NCBI GenBank assembly: GCA_033239125.1
Contig: BSWB01000005.1
Span: 20,575,447-20,639,446 of the forward strand
From: Fagopyrum homotropicum
Lineage: Eukaryota; Streptophyta; Magnoliopsida; Caryophyllales; Polygonaceae
DNA: 64,000 nucleotides
Reading direction: 5' to 3'
The stretch's first letter is position 1. Each line of letters opens with the position of its first letter. The notes beneath the pieces were generated by a model. The model saw only the letters and a list, made by a program, of their open reading frames with translations. It was not told the origin of the DNA and made no database searches. This document shows, piece by piece, positions 1-11,720 of the stretch. Both the position numbers and the translations under genes were made by a program.

Positions 1-2
1 TG

Positions 3-623
3 AATAAGGATGTTGTTTTTGAGTTTTCGCATGAATGCCTTGATGCTTTTTATAGGATAAAGGAAGCATTGATTACTGCTCCCATCATTCAACCTCCCGA
101 TTGGACCTTGCCCTTTGAAGTCATGTGTGATACAAGTGATGTGGCCGTAGGAGCGGTGCTAGGACAAAAGAAGGATGGCCGGACCAACGCCATTTACTAT
201 GCTAGCAAAACGCTAGATGCAGCTCAACAAAACTACGCCACCACTGAAAAAGAGCTCTTGGCGGTTGTATATGCTTTTGAGAAGTTCCGCTCTTACCTAG
301 TGGGAGCGAAAGTGATTGTTTACACCGACCATGCAGCCATCCGCTATTTGCTTGCCAAGAAATATGCAAAGCCGCGCCTCATTCGTTGGATTCTCTTGCT
401 TCAAGAGTTTGACCTATAGATCCGCGATAAGAAGGGATCCGAGAAATTAGTTGCGGATCACCTCAGCCGGCTACCTCTCTCCTTACTCGAGAACGATGAC
501 CTACATATAGACGATTTGTTTCCTGACGAGCACTTGCATTTGCTGGAACGTTGGATAGATTTCTTTCTCTCACCCCATGATGAAGATGAAGTATGGGGTG
601 AGGAATCCCTCCAGCTTGTTTGA
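3..623 (+). pseudogene. Ty3/gypsy pol remnant: end of RT and RNase H, integrase deleted
   Basis: The frame is open from base 3 to a TAG at 417-419, then open again to TGA at 621-623. It reads as the RT/RNase H junction of a gypsy pol: a VMCDTSDVAVGAVLGQ segment (RNase H first catalytic Asp), YYASKTLD, the NYATTEKELLAVVYA helix with its Glu, and VYTDHAAIRYLL. After the stop it continues with IRDKKG and VADHLSRL, the usual end of RNase H, so the TAG replaces a sense codon (Glu in relatives). Integrase should follow, but the text jumps to a short acidic tail ending at 623, so about 1 kb or more of pol is gone. RNase H degrades RNA of the RNA/DNA hybrid during reverse transcription. This copy cannot work. 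Confidence 0.9.
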
Positions 624-665
624 GGATGATGATTGGTCCAGCTAGCGACCTTAAACCAAGCGCTT

Positions 666-683
666 CTTGGGAGGCAACCCAAG
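666..683 (+). repeat. Short hairpin after the pol stop
   Basis: CTTGGG, a six-base loop AGGCAA, then CCCAAG form a perfect 6-bp stem 43 bases after the pol stop. From general knowledge, a similar GGGAGGCAACCC block often follows pol in plant Athila/Tat elements. It supports the family call and shows that the end of pol is kept although integrase is lost. Its role is unknown. Confidence 0.6.
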
Positions 684-1429
684 GTATTGCTTTCTTTTTC
701 CTTTTCTAGTTTAGTTTTAGATAGTTTGCTTTGTTTTGTTTTGGCTTCTTCTAGATAGAAACCAGGTATTCCCTAAGGAAGGATCCCAGCTCAGGAACTA
801 CACTCGAAGAACAAAAGTTCGAGAAATTGAGAAGATGAAGTTGACTGAGACACATCTCGGTTGCTGTCACAGCGCCTCGACCGAAATGTTCTTGGGTAAC
901 TGAGGCGACTAGGTCTGACAATCCAGTCAGCCCCCTCGGTCCAGTCGGGACCACCTCGAACGAGGTGACATCAGATTCAGCGAGAGGTATAAAAGGCGAA
1001 GCAGATTTCTCTCTCCTCACTTTTCCCTCTCACCCACCGCGATGCATCTTCACCTTGTTTCTTCGTTTCTTCCTCGATTTCCACAATTTCTGCTCCAATT
1101 TTACCAAGGAAAGCAAAAGGATCGGATTGCAAGCAACAAACTGCAAGATAAATGCCTCGAATTTGCGTAATTTGGGTAATTTGTCCAAAAACCCTAACTT
1201 CCCTCTCTTTGCTGATTTAGGAGAAATTTGGTTTTGGTTGCCATCTATTATTGTTAAAAAGAGTATAAGTACCCCATAGGAAGCAATTAGTAGTGATTTT
1301 GGGGGAAAAGAACTGAAAATTAGAGAGTGGAATCGTGCAGCACTTCGCCTCGGTCTAGTCAAGTTGTGTCTCGGCCGAGGTGTTCTTCAGCTTGTCAGAC
1401 CAACCGAGGTATTCTTCTTGTCAGCAATC
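684..1429 (+). promoter_or_regulatory. Non-coding spacer with TATA-like promoter ahead of the 3' ORF
   Basis: About 750 bp between pol and the 3' ORF has no convincing coding frame. TATAAAA is at 988-994, followed by a pyrimidine-rich leader and the first ATG of the 3' ORF at 1430. A perfect palindrome (CACCTCG, AA, CGAGGTG) lies at 952-967, just upstream of the TATA site, and related half-sites lie at about 1345-1410. A promoter here would let the 3' ORF be transcribed separately from the genomic RNA. That is inferred from layout only. Confidence 0.45.
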
Positions 1430-1537
1430 ATGAGTTCCCGATCTGATCGTCAGCTTGTTTTGAGAGATTTTCCTAGTGGTTCTTCCCCTTCTTCTACTTC
1501 TCGCCCTTATATACCGGTGATTTATGAGCGTCACCAG
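1430..1537 (+). pseudogene. Athila-type 3' ORF, N-terminal part (split by insertion)
   Basis: The ORF starts at ATG 1430 (MSSRSDRQLVL) and runs in frame to His-Gln at 1532-1537, where the 24.9-kb array is inserted. The frame resumes exactly at 26446 once the array and one ACCAG copy are removed. The N-terminus is Ser-rich and likely disordered. The function of this extra ORF in Athila-type elements is unsettled: it is often called env-like, and related domains are labelled plant transposon protein. See the second part at 26446. Confidence 0.75.
1533..1537. repeat. Target-site duplication ACCAG, left copy
   Basis: ACCAG directly precedes the first LTR (TGTAACACC at 1538). The same five bases follow the last LTR at 26441-26445. 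Five-base duplications are normal for gypsy integrase, and the pair shows the whole array behaves as one insertion. Confidence 0.95.
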
Positions 1538-4371
1538 TGTAACACCCCGAATTCTCAGAACTCGGGACATTACTGGTTAGGACCTCACAATGGGTCCCGA
1601 CCTCAGTTTGACAACAATTTTACTAGGATCTTGCAACAAGACACAAATAAGAAAAACCGAAATTTATAAAAGTTATTTGTAAGAGGATGAATGCAACAAG
1701 GTCTAACAGCCTATCGTACTTAAACAGCGGAAAAGACTAACAGTCTTAACAAAAGGCAAAGACAACAAAGCAACAACCCAAACCCCCACTGTAAAGAGTA
1801 CGGAGACCCGGCGGACCACTACTTCCGGATCACTCAGCTGCTGTTCTAACCTGCGGTAAATCTAAAAACACAACAAAACAACCATTAGCTAGTAATCTAA
1901 ACATTAGGAGAATAATAATAGCACACACACACATAAAATAATAAACACTCATCATGCTTTCAAACAATCCATTTATTATCTTCATTTAAGTCATTCACTC
2001 TAATGATACTTATTTTGTGACACGAGGGATTCCCAAACCTCGCCTCCGCCCCCGTGTACCCATCAGGAGTGGATCCGATGCATCTCACCGTGTACCTGTA
2101 TGGTCTGGGTATAGAGAACCTCCCAGTCTCCTGGCAGAGCTTGGCAGTGATGTCACGGCCCGTTATACATACACTTGGGCCTTAACACATAATAATCACG
2201 GTCGTCCTAGCAAGTTGTTATTTTTATTATAACACACATTGCACACACACAACCATTATCACTCAACTAATATCCAGAAACCAGCTAAGTAAGTCGCAAG
2301 GACTTACCTTGATCAAAATCGTTTTCTCAAATCTCAACTCGGTCCGAACCCGTGGTAACTCAAACGCCTGTCAAATAAGGCATGTGGATCAAAATCACAT
2401 CCAGATGTCCAACCTCATGCGAAGGAATTACGGAAAAAGCTCTCTTATGGTAAAAGACCATTTTACCCTTAGTGCCGAAAATTTTCAAAGTCTATCATTT
2501 AGTTCTAATATTTTCTTTTAGAACCTATGTCCATAATCTAGTTCTCATTGAAAAGTTTGGTAAGGATTTATAAGAGTTACCAACATTTTTAGTTAACACA
2601 AAAGTCGTTACGGTTGGACTTTGGGTTCATCTACACGGCTTGGATAAGGAGATAAAAATTTCAGAATAAATTCTAAATCTTCTATGATATACATACTAAA
2701 CATAGGGTAAAGATCTCACAAGAATACTTAACCACGACTCTCTCATCAATCTCCAAAGTTGAGATAAAAGCTGAAGTTTCTCATACTTAGTCAATTTTCC
2801 CCTGCTGTAAAAACAGCTCAAGTGTTCTACTTCGAGACCTTATAAAACCTAATCCGACCGTTAACTTTCTCCCAAATTTTAACACATTAAACTATATGTA
2901 TTCGTCTACGACATATCAAAAATTCAACGGTGGATTCTCGATTTAAGCTATAGAAATTAGGTCCTAAAGTCAGCAGGTCGAATCTGAATTATTAGGTGTG
3001 CAGAAAGTCCTAGTTTCGAGTCTCTCCTCCAGCAGTCGCCAAAATCACCAGGATCAACAGGTCCCTAGTTCGAATCCCTTCTACTGATTCTTTAAACCCT
3101 CTAAACCAACCTACTCCCCTCTCGTAAACTAACAAAGTTCAGCCTGCCGACATCTGCACTAATTCTCATTCCGCATAACAACTCAAAACAACTCTCTAAA
3201 CATTACAACAAGTAGGAGGGGAAAAGTTTACTCACACCAGCAAAGAAGGCACCGTAGTTGTTGATGAACTACGATCGGGTCCGGTACTGAACTCGGGAGG
3301 TTATTGCTACTGATGGTTGGTCCCCTTCTACAGCAGCCTGGCGGCCGATCGACTCTTGTGGATGCAGCTGGTCGATTGTAGTAGTCCCGCCGGCTGTGCA
3401 GATGGGTCGAGCACAGGAGTCCAACGCTTGTGCAGATGGGTCAAGTGCAGGAGTCCAGCGGCATGTGCAGACGAGTCGAGTGCAGGAGTCCAGCGGCATG
3501 TGCAGACGAGTCGAGTGTAGGAGTCCAGATCCCCTCTCTTCGAGTCGAATGCAGGAGTCTAGCGGCTTATGCAGACGAGTCAAGTGCAGGAGTTTAGCAC
3601 CCGGATGCTGAAGACTTCCTCGCCCGGCTGTAGATTTCAAATGAGGCGGTTACTAGTGTGGAGATCTGTAACAAATAGGAGAAGGAAGAGGGAAGGACTC
3701 ATCTATGTCGAGGCTAGGTGCAGGAACGCTGAGTCGCCCCAGGTTGCAGCAGATCGGGACGCAGGGGAGAAGGTCGAAGAATGCAGCCACGAAGGAGAGA
3801 GAGAGATGTAACGGCTGGAAAGGTAGAAGATCCGCAGACGTGCAGATTGGAAAGAATCGTAACCCTGCTGCGTGATTTGCGGTCTGCACGTTGAAGATCC
3901 CTCTTGGCTCCAGCTCAAGACACGTACGAGAGGAAGTAGGCTTCAGCTCGATGGGCCGGTGTCTCGACGGGCCTGCTGGCTGATGTGTACAGGCAGTCCG
4001 GGTTGATTACAAGCAAGAGGAATGGGCTGAGTATTTGTGTGGGCTGAAATACATAGGCAAAAGCATGGCTGAAGGTTTGTCAAGGTTAGTCATGGCCTTG
4101 TCAATAACTTGTCTTGGCTTCGTCTTAAACTCGTCAAATGTCATCATGGTCTCGTCATGTCTTCGTCATAAGATTGTCATGGTCTCGTCAAAAGGTGTCG
4201 TTACGACTTAGATTAGGGTTTGATAAAATTCATCATTTTATGTTACTAAAACAGTACATAAAATGATAGAATATGTATTAGTATAACCCTAGGTAGAATT
4301 AGGATAGATCAACGGATCGAAAAACTGGTTTGACTCGGACTAAACGGAATTAAAATTTTCCGGATATTACA
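1538..4371 (-). repeat. LTR 1 of the array (3'-most in element sense)
   Basis: It begins TGTAACACC and ends ATATTACA on the + strand, so both strands read TG...CA. It is the most distinct of the four copies. For example, it has TTTTC where the others have TTTTA near 2515, AAACGGAATT instead of AAACGTAATT near 4345, and a stop in the LTR ORF that is open in copies 2-4. It carries the 35-bp minisatellite at about 3395-3606 and TCGTCATGG-like repeats at about 4085-4190. Confidence 0.92.
3395..3606. repeat. 35-bp minisatellite inside the LTR
   Basis: About five to six degenerate copies of a unit containing GTGCAGACGAGTCGAGTGCA and GGAGTCCAGC lie head to tail. The same block occurs in LTR 2 (about 10744-10955), LTR 3 (about 18091-18302) and LTR 4 (about 25464-25675). 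It is G+C-rich in otherwise A+T-rich surroundings. Confidence 0.8.
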
Positions 4372-4620
4372 TCAGTACCCCCTTAAAATAAGTTTCGTCC
4401 CGAAACTTAGAATAAGATATCTAATTAACGACTTGCGTAATGGATTTGTATAACTTGGTCTCATTAAATTTTATATCTAGTCTCTTAGCATGCAACTACT
4501 CAGTCATCATAATCAGACAATACAACACATAAAACACAATTACTCACTCCAAGGTAACACATGAAAAGTCAAACAAACAGCATCCGAGTACAAACTCGTC
4601 GATACAGAAGTAGCGGCTAA

Positions 4621-4773
4621 CTCCGCAAGGTAATCAAGGTAACCATTTCTAATTCTCTCCTCCGTTTCCTAAGCAGCCTCATCGATTCCTCGTCTAGACC
4701 ACTAGAACTCTACAAAAACATAAACCGGCTATATTTTCTGATCTTCATAGCTGATGACGTGTCTCGGATTCGG
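4621..4773 (-). pseudogene. Tekay-type pol C-terminus with chromodomain trace
   Basis: Reading the minus strand, ISYED (4741-4773) is followed, after a small deletion and frame change, by WSRRGIDEAA and ETEERIRNGYLDYLAE (4621-4701), separated by one in-frame TAG. In chromoviruses this order is the integrase tail and then the chromodomain, which targets integration to marked chromatin. Equivalent text is present in the other two copies, at about 11970-12125 and 19316-19470. It is non-functional. Confidence 0.7.
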
Positions 4774-5877
4774 GAATTACCCTGTCAACGGATTGGTTTT
4801 CTAAACTTATTTTCAGCTCTCCTGATGACTCTACCAAACTTTTCCTCCCATTGGCCCACTATCGATAGTTTTTTTTTTTTTTTCAAAAGTTACCAACTAT
4901 CGATTCTGAAATAATGATCTTGAACTTCTGTCGGCACTTTAGTAAGTGCTTAATGCTCTTTGTAATACAAACTGCTTGGCCCGGTTTCCTCAATGTGACC
5001 TAATCGGTCGTTCCGTAATTAGTAGTTTTCACCTACTTCTTGTCAAGCTTCCAAATTTATATAACTCAAAACAAATCACACTCCCAAGTGGACCTTTTCA
5101 TATAGATCTCAAATTCTTAACTAGAAATCATAGTTAACCTAACATTGATTTTCTTCGTCTGTGGTCCAACCACGCTTCTGGTGTAACACCCATTAGTCAC
5201 AATGGCGTCTTTCTAAGGGTCAACATGATTTACCCAACTCCCGCCTATACTTCCCTTCTAATATTAGCAAGATCCTCTTCAAACAGACCCTTACTCTCTT
5301 ACTCAACCGTAGTCTGTTCTTAACCAACTAGTAAGCAACCTCTAACCCGATTCTCTCCATATCCTTAGATCATCCCAGAAGGTTGTCGTTGCCTACTTGG
5401 GGAATTCTCTAAGGCATCGGTTAAGGTACTTCTTAAATCCGCAATCACTAATATCTCTTCTTAACGATACCTACTCGTCAGTACCAACCATCACTTACAC
5501 GTCCTCAGTTGATGTCGGTCAGTCTATAATTGACTTATCTCAATATCCCGGACTTACTCTTCTCATACCTATAATGGCGTTAAAATCTTGGTGAGCATCA
5601 TCTGCTCGCTTAATCCTTTCATGCTTCGCTAATTCGTTTTATCTTCCACACTTCTGTTTTCCTTAGACTAACTCTACTTCTCGAGCCCAATTGGGTCATT
5701 CATCTGGACATAAATAGTCCTCCCAAGTCTTCAACGATAACTGGCGAGTGTCTCGGTAGTTCTGTTGATTTTAGTTATCATCCCCTTGCAGTTCCTCTTG
5801 AATGGACCGTCGGTGTTGATGACCTAGGTCTTGTGATAAGTGGGGTTACCTTGAACTTTCGACTCCACGAAGGCCGT

Positions 5878-5924
<47 letters not shown>

Positions 5925-8871
5925 ATATATATATTCCTTAGTTGGTGTTACCGGCAATATTGCCTTCGTGAAACTTCGTTGTTTCTGCTATAGGGCTTCA
6001 ACTCTTTGATACCGGCATTGTAATTTCTTTTAAATTCCTATATCTTTGAGGAGGTCAGAGCCTCTTCACACTTGTATAGTCTAGATCTTGCTTCTACACT
6101 CCCTTGTAGGTATCCATTCCATATACCTTAGACCCTCATATCCGGGTCGGCATTTTATCTCTTTTGGTCTCTCAAGCTCGTCTTGTGAATTCTTCTACTA
6201 AGTGACTCACCTTATACATTTTTTTTTCTTCTCCGCATCGGTCTATAACTGTTTGATGATCATGACTACCCATTTCATTTTGGAACCTTAGTGACGTTGT
6301 ACTCTTGCATAGATTCTACAAAGGCATCATCATCTCAACACTTCATCCCAATTTAGCAAGACCCGCCTTTCGATACATGACTTTCTTTCTTACTGGTCAA
6401 GTTATTCTTTTGGTTTACACTTCATCCAACCTAGCGTTATTGGTCCGATACGTATGACTTTTATTACACCCCCTATTGGTGCCATTTGCATAAGAACCTC
6501 AGTTGTATATGATTTTCTCAAAAATCAAAGTTCTTGACTCGCCTTTATTATGTTGTCCTTATGCTCGTGTCGCTTTACCTTCTTTAAATTTTTACCCCCC
6601 CAGTAGGATAGTTAATTCCCTTTGTGTTTCCTCGTATACGCCTTACGGACCACGTTGATTGGTCTTATTACTTTATCAACTCTTATGCCATCAGTCAAGC
6701 TTGAATTTTCATCGGAGTACCACCATTTCTCATTACTCTTATATAGACACCTTTCGATAATTATCTTATTGGGGTAATATCGGGTCTATTTAGAAACCTT
6801 TAGTCATTCAACTCTACTCCTTCTCATGTCTGTTCTTGCCAACATGCAGATTCCATCTACAATCACCTCACAACTCGATCATACATTTCACCAAGACTGT
6901 AAGTCATACTCTCTGTGTTTGTGCCGCCTCTACCATTCCAATTATTCTGTGCCACAACTTTAATCACAAGGGCTTCCTCTGTCAATCTAGACAGTTTGAC
7001 CTCACTTTTTCTCGGAGGAGCCCCATCAGTCCATCTTGTGTGGAATGCCAAGACCTAGGACATATCCACAATCATCTATTTTTTTTTCTTACTCTTCTAG
7101 TTCTTCTTACAAGGATCCCTACATACTAGCTTTGATATGTATATTTCCTTAGTTAGTAGTAAGCAACTACTCACAACGTCCTCTTTACACCATTACTATC
7201 ATCAATGGTCCTTACCGTCCGTCAAGAGCTTCTATTTAATTTCTTTATTGGAGTTGCCATACTGGACTCATTCAATGTTACCATCAAGGCTACTAGTACT
7301 TGTACTGATTTAACTTCACCATTGTCGTCGTTGATCCCTGGAAGAAATTCACCACATGTCAGTAAATTTCCTTTATAACCTTGTGGTTATCCTTCTTATC
7401 TGTCAACCAACCATCACTAGTTAGCCAGCACGTGTAAATTCTCTGTTGTTACCAACTAATCTGGAGTTGACCTTCTATAAGATCGTAGACTTACTTTTCT
7501 TCTATCTCTTTTGAGGTTTGATATACAAGGTGGACATATATCTCCTTTATTTATTTTCCTTTAGTTCCTTCTACAAATTACACTCCTATAAGAGTACTAT
7601 ACTCTTATGAGTCTAGTTGTATCTCCGTCTCCCGTCAACGGACTTATCAATTCTTCTACGATAATTTGTACGCATTTCTCCCTGATTCATTTTACCCGAG
7701 TTATTGTCCACTTGTGGTTCTCATTTATGACCCGCCAGTGTTACTAACTTAAATCCTTCGTGAGTGAGAAGTTATCAAAGACCCTCCTTTTCCCTAAGAT
7801 TAATCTCCTACACCCTTCTTGCTTAGGGTGTTGTTTATACTTCTGCCTTTATAGAAATCCGGTCTTTGTGGTATCCCAATCCTTGTTGAAGTTCTTGTAC
7901 ATTCTAGGAGGTCACACCACTTTTATGTTGGTGAAATCGGTCTTCCCCTTTCTAGTAACCTGTAAGCTTTCTTTTTGCGGCTCTTAAATTCTTCGTATCG
8001 GAATGGACAATGTATCTCATCTTGACTCCTATGCTTATGATTGTCTCGGTTTTCCATCTTGATTGTGGCGGCAAACAGTTTGTCAAGAGTGATCATATTC
8101 CGCTTTGCTTCTAGCCTCAAACTTTCACCTTCTGGTCTGTCAGTAAGCTTAGATTCAATGTCTCTTGTCTGGATCGCTTGCTATGTTTCACCTTGACCTT
8201 CATGCCTATGTGTGTTTCTGTAGGCATCCCCTTTGTTTGCAACGTTGCATTACACCATCTTGAAAGAACTTATGGGTTGTCTCTCCCAATTTGTATACTT
8301 TCCGGTCATCCAACGCGTTGTTGGAACTACTCTCATGTATATTCTTCATTTGATCTTATTGAGTTGACTCGGAATTCCCTTCTTGTTATCGTAGTTGGTG
8401 TTGTCTTTTAGGCTTCACTTTTCCGTCTCGACGTTCCTCAACAAACTCGAATGAGTTGTCCGCCGTTCATCTACCCTAATGCACATAAGATGTGCATACT
8501 AATCCTCACGTTGACACCCTTCAAAATCTACTGAGTTGTGTCATTGGGGTGAGAAACTCATTATGCTATCTCCGTTAAGGACATAACATAAATATTATTT
8601 CTACTAGTCTTCGGCATATATTTATCTGTATCACATATCCTTATAATCAAGCTAAAACGTCCAACTAAAGTAAAACCTAAAGTCCATATACTAAGCATAC
8701 TGAGATCCGCGGTAGTAGTGGTGGTCAGCCGTACTTTTCTATCCCCAACCAGGCTATGCATGCATTTGAAAACCAAAAGTTCTTTTTGAAACTCAGATCC
8801 CTTTTCGGGTTCTGCTTAAGTACTTATTCGGTCTTTCAGAAGATTTCAAGTGCCATTGTTGCCAACCTAGA

Positions 8872-8883
8872 GCTCTGATACCA
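8872..8883 (-). other. Primer binding site, initiator tRNA-Met type
   Basis: TGGTATCAGAGC on the minus strand lies three bases inside the LTR end. Identical sites are at 16219-16230 and 23592-23603. It primes minus-strand DNA synthesis and fixes the orientation of the array. Confidence 0.93.
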
Positions 8884-8886
8884 TGT

Positions 8887-11720
8887 TGTAACACCCCGAA
8901 TTCTCAGAACTCGGGACATTACTGGTTAGGACCTCACAATGGGTCCCGACCTCAGTTTGACAATAATTTTACTAGGATCTTGCAACAAGACACAAATAAG
9001 AAAAACCGAAATTTATAAAAGTTATTTGTAAGAGGATGAATGCAACAAGGTCTAACAGCCTATCGTACTTAAATAGCGGAAAAGACTAACAGTCTTAACA
9101 AAAGGCAAAGACAACAAAGCAACAACCCAAACCCCCACTGTAAAGAGTACGGAGACCCGGCTGACCACTACTTCCGGATCACTCAGCTGCTGTTCTAACC
9201 TGCGGTAAATCTAAAAACACAACAAAACAACCATTAGCTAGTAATCTAAACATTAGGAGAATAATAATAGCACACACACACATAAAATAATAAACACTCA
9301 TCATGCTTTCAAACAATCCATTTATTATCTTCATTTAAGTCATTCACTCTAATGATACTTATTTTGTGACACGAGGGATTCCCAAACCTCGCCTCCGCCC
9401 CCGTGTACCCATCAGGAGTGGATCCGATGCATCTCACCGTGTACCTGTATGGTCTGGGTATAGAGAACCTCCCAGTCTCCTGGCAGAGCTGGGCAGTGAT
9501 GTCACGGCCCGTTATACATACACTTGGGCCTTAACACATAATAATCACGGTCGTCCTAGCAAGTTGTTATTTTTATTATAACACACATTGCACACACACA
9601 ACCATTATCACTCAACTAATATCCAGAAACCAGCTAAGTAAGTCGCAAGGACTTACCTTGATCAAAATCGTTTTCTCAAATCTCAACTCGGTCCGAACCC
9701 GTGGTAACTCAAACGCCTGTCAAATAAGGCATGTGGATCAAAATCACATCCAGATGTCCAACCTCATGCGAAGGAATTACGGAAAAAGCTCTCTTACGGT
9801 AAAAGACCATTTTACCCTTAGTGCCGAAAATTCTCAAAGTCTATCATTTAGTTCTAATATTTTATTTTAGAACCTATGTCCATAATCTAGTTCTCATTGA
9901 AAAGTTTGGTAAGGATTTATAAGAGTTACCAACATTTTTAGTTAACACAAAAGTCGTTACGGTTGGACTTTGGGTTCATCTACACGGCTTGGATAAGGAG
10001 ATAAAAATTTCGGAATAAATTCTAAATCTTCTATGATATACATACTAAACATAGGGTAAAGATCTCACAAGAATACTTAACCACGACTCTCTCATAAATC
10101 TCCAAAGTTGAGATAAAAGCTGAAGTTTCTCATACTTAGTCAATTTTCCCCTGTTGTAAAAACAGCTCAAGTGTTCTACTTCGAGACCTTATAAAACCTA
10201 ATCCGACCGTTAACTTTCTCCCAAATTTTAACACATTAAACTATATGTATTCGTCTAGGACATATCAAAAATTCAACGGTGGATTCTCGATTTAAGCTAT
10301 AGAAATTAGGTCCTAAAGTCAGCAGGTCGAATCTGAATTATTAGGTGTGCAGAAAGCCCTAGGTTCGAGTCTCTCCTCCAGCAGTCCTCAAAATCAGCAG
10401 GATCAACAGGTCCCTAGTTCGAATCCCTTCTACTGATTCTTTAAACCCTCTAAACCAACCTACTCCCCTCTCGTAAACTAACAAAGTTTAGCCTGCCGAC
10501 ATCTGCACTAATTCCCATTCCGCATAACAACTCAAAACAACTCTCTAAACATTACAACAAGTAGGAGGGGAAAAGTTTAGTCACACCAGCAAAGAAGGCA
10601 CCGTAGTTGTTGATGAACTACGATCGGGTCCGGTACTGAACTCGGGAGGTTATTGCTACTGATGGCTGGTCCCCTTCTACAGCAGCCTGGCGGCCGATCG
10701 ACTCCTGTGGATGCAGCTGGTCGATTGTAGTAGTCCCGCCGGCTGTGCAGATGGGTCGAGCACAGGAGTCCAGCGCTTGTGCAGATGGGTCAAGTGCAGG
10801 AGTCCAGCGGCATGTGCAGACGAGTCGAGTGCAGGAGTCCAGCGGCATGTGCAGACGAGTCGAATGCAGGAGTCCAGATCCCCTCTCTTCGAGTCGAATG
10901 CAGGAGTCTAGCGGCTTGTGCAGACGAGTCAAGTGCAGGAGTTTAGCACCCGGATGCTGAAGACTTCCTCGCCCGGCTGTAGATTTCAGATGAGGCGGAT
11001 ACTGGTGTGGAGATCCGTAACAAATAGGAGAAGGAAGAGGGAAGGACTCATCTATGTCGAGGCTAGGTGCAGGAACGCTGAGTCGCCCCAGGTTGGAGCA
11101 GATCGGGACGCAGGGGAGAAGCTCGAAGAATGCGGCCACGAAGGAGAGAGAGAGATGTAACGGCTGGAAAGGTAGAAGATCCGCAGACGTGCAGATTGGA
11201 AAGAATCGTAACCCTGCTGCGTGATCTGCGGTCTGCACGTTGAAGATCCCTCTTGGCTCCAGCTCAACACACGTACGAGAGGAAGTAGGCTTCAGCTCGA
11301 TGGGCCGGTGTCTCGACGGGCCTGCTAGCTGATGTGTACAGGCAGTCCGGGTTGATTACAAGCAAGAGGAATGGGCTGAGTATTTGTGTGGGCTGAAATA
11401 CATAGGCAAAAGCATGGCTGAAGGTTTGTCAAGGTTAGTCATGGCCTTGTCAATAACTTGTCATGGCTTCGTCTTAAACTCGTCAAATGTCATCATGGTC
11501 TCGTCATGGGTTCGTCATAAGATTGTCATGGTCTCGTCAAAAGGTGTCGTTACGACTTAGATTAGGGTTTGATAAAATTCATCATTTTATGTTACTAAAA
11601 CAGTACATAAAATGATAGAATATGTATTAGTATAACCCTAGGTAGAATTAGGATAGATCAACGGATCGAAAAACTGGTTTGACTCGGACTAAACGTAATT
11701 AAAATTTTCCGGATATTACA
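8887..11720 (-). repeat. LTR 2 of the array
   Basis: It is 2834 bp, the same length as the other three, and starts and ends with the same TGTAACACC and ATATTACA. It shares most diagnostic bases with LTR 3 and 4 against LTR 1, but also has private changes, such as CCTGTTG near 10150, TCTAGGAC near 10255 and CTGCTAGCTG near 11325. The minus-strand ORF of 206 codons (10618-11238) is open. Confidence 0.92.
10618..11238 (-). other. 206-codon ORF inside the LTR, function doubtful
   Basis: An ATG-initiated frame in the element's sense direction spans the minisatellite and is open in LTR 2 (here), LTR 3 (17965-18585) and LTR 4 (25338-25958). In LTR 1 a CAG-to-TAG change splits it. The product would be rich in Leu, Pro, Ser, Cys and Arg, with repeated LDSC/LHSTRLH blocks copied from the minisatellite. 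I recognise no domain. A chance frame in a G+C-rich repeat is the more likely explanation. Confidence 0.25.

Larger units (their letters stand above)
4372..8886 (-). mobile_element. Internal region 1 of the array, decayed gag-pol
   Basis: On the minus strand this runs from the primer site (8872-8883) to the purine tract (4378-4384). No frame is open for long, but the end of pol can still be recognised. PNPRHVISYED at 4741-4773 matches the usual end of the integrase region, and WSRRGIDEAA-stop-ETEERIRNGY at about 4640-4701 looks like the end of a chromodomain with a Trp codon turned into a stop. A perfect hairpin of AAGTTTCG and CGAAACTT lies at 4390-4408 beside the purine tract. A TA microsatellite fills 5882-5933. 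Some other frames stay open in all three copies only because the copies are nearly identical. Confidence 0.85.

Noticed and set aside
3653..3918. Overlapping minus frames in LTR 1 as separate genes
   Set aside because: They are pieces of the same 206-codon LTR frame that a stop has split in this copy, plus a shadow frame.
7036..7076. CVECQDLGHIHNHL on the + strand, which resembles a zinc knuckle
   Set aside because: The last metal ligand is missing, the strand is opposite to the element's sense and it is a single short match. Probably coincidence.
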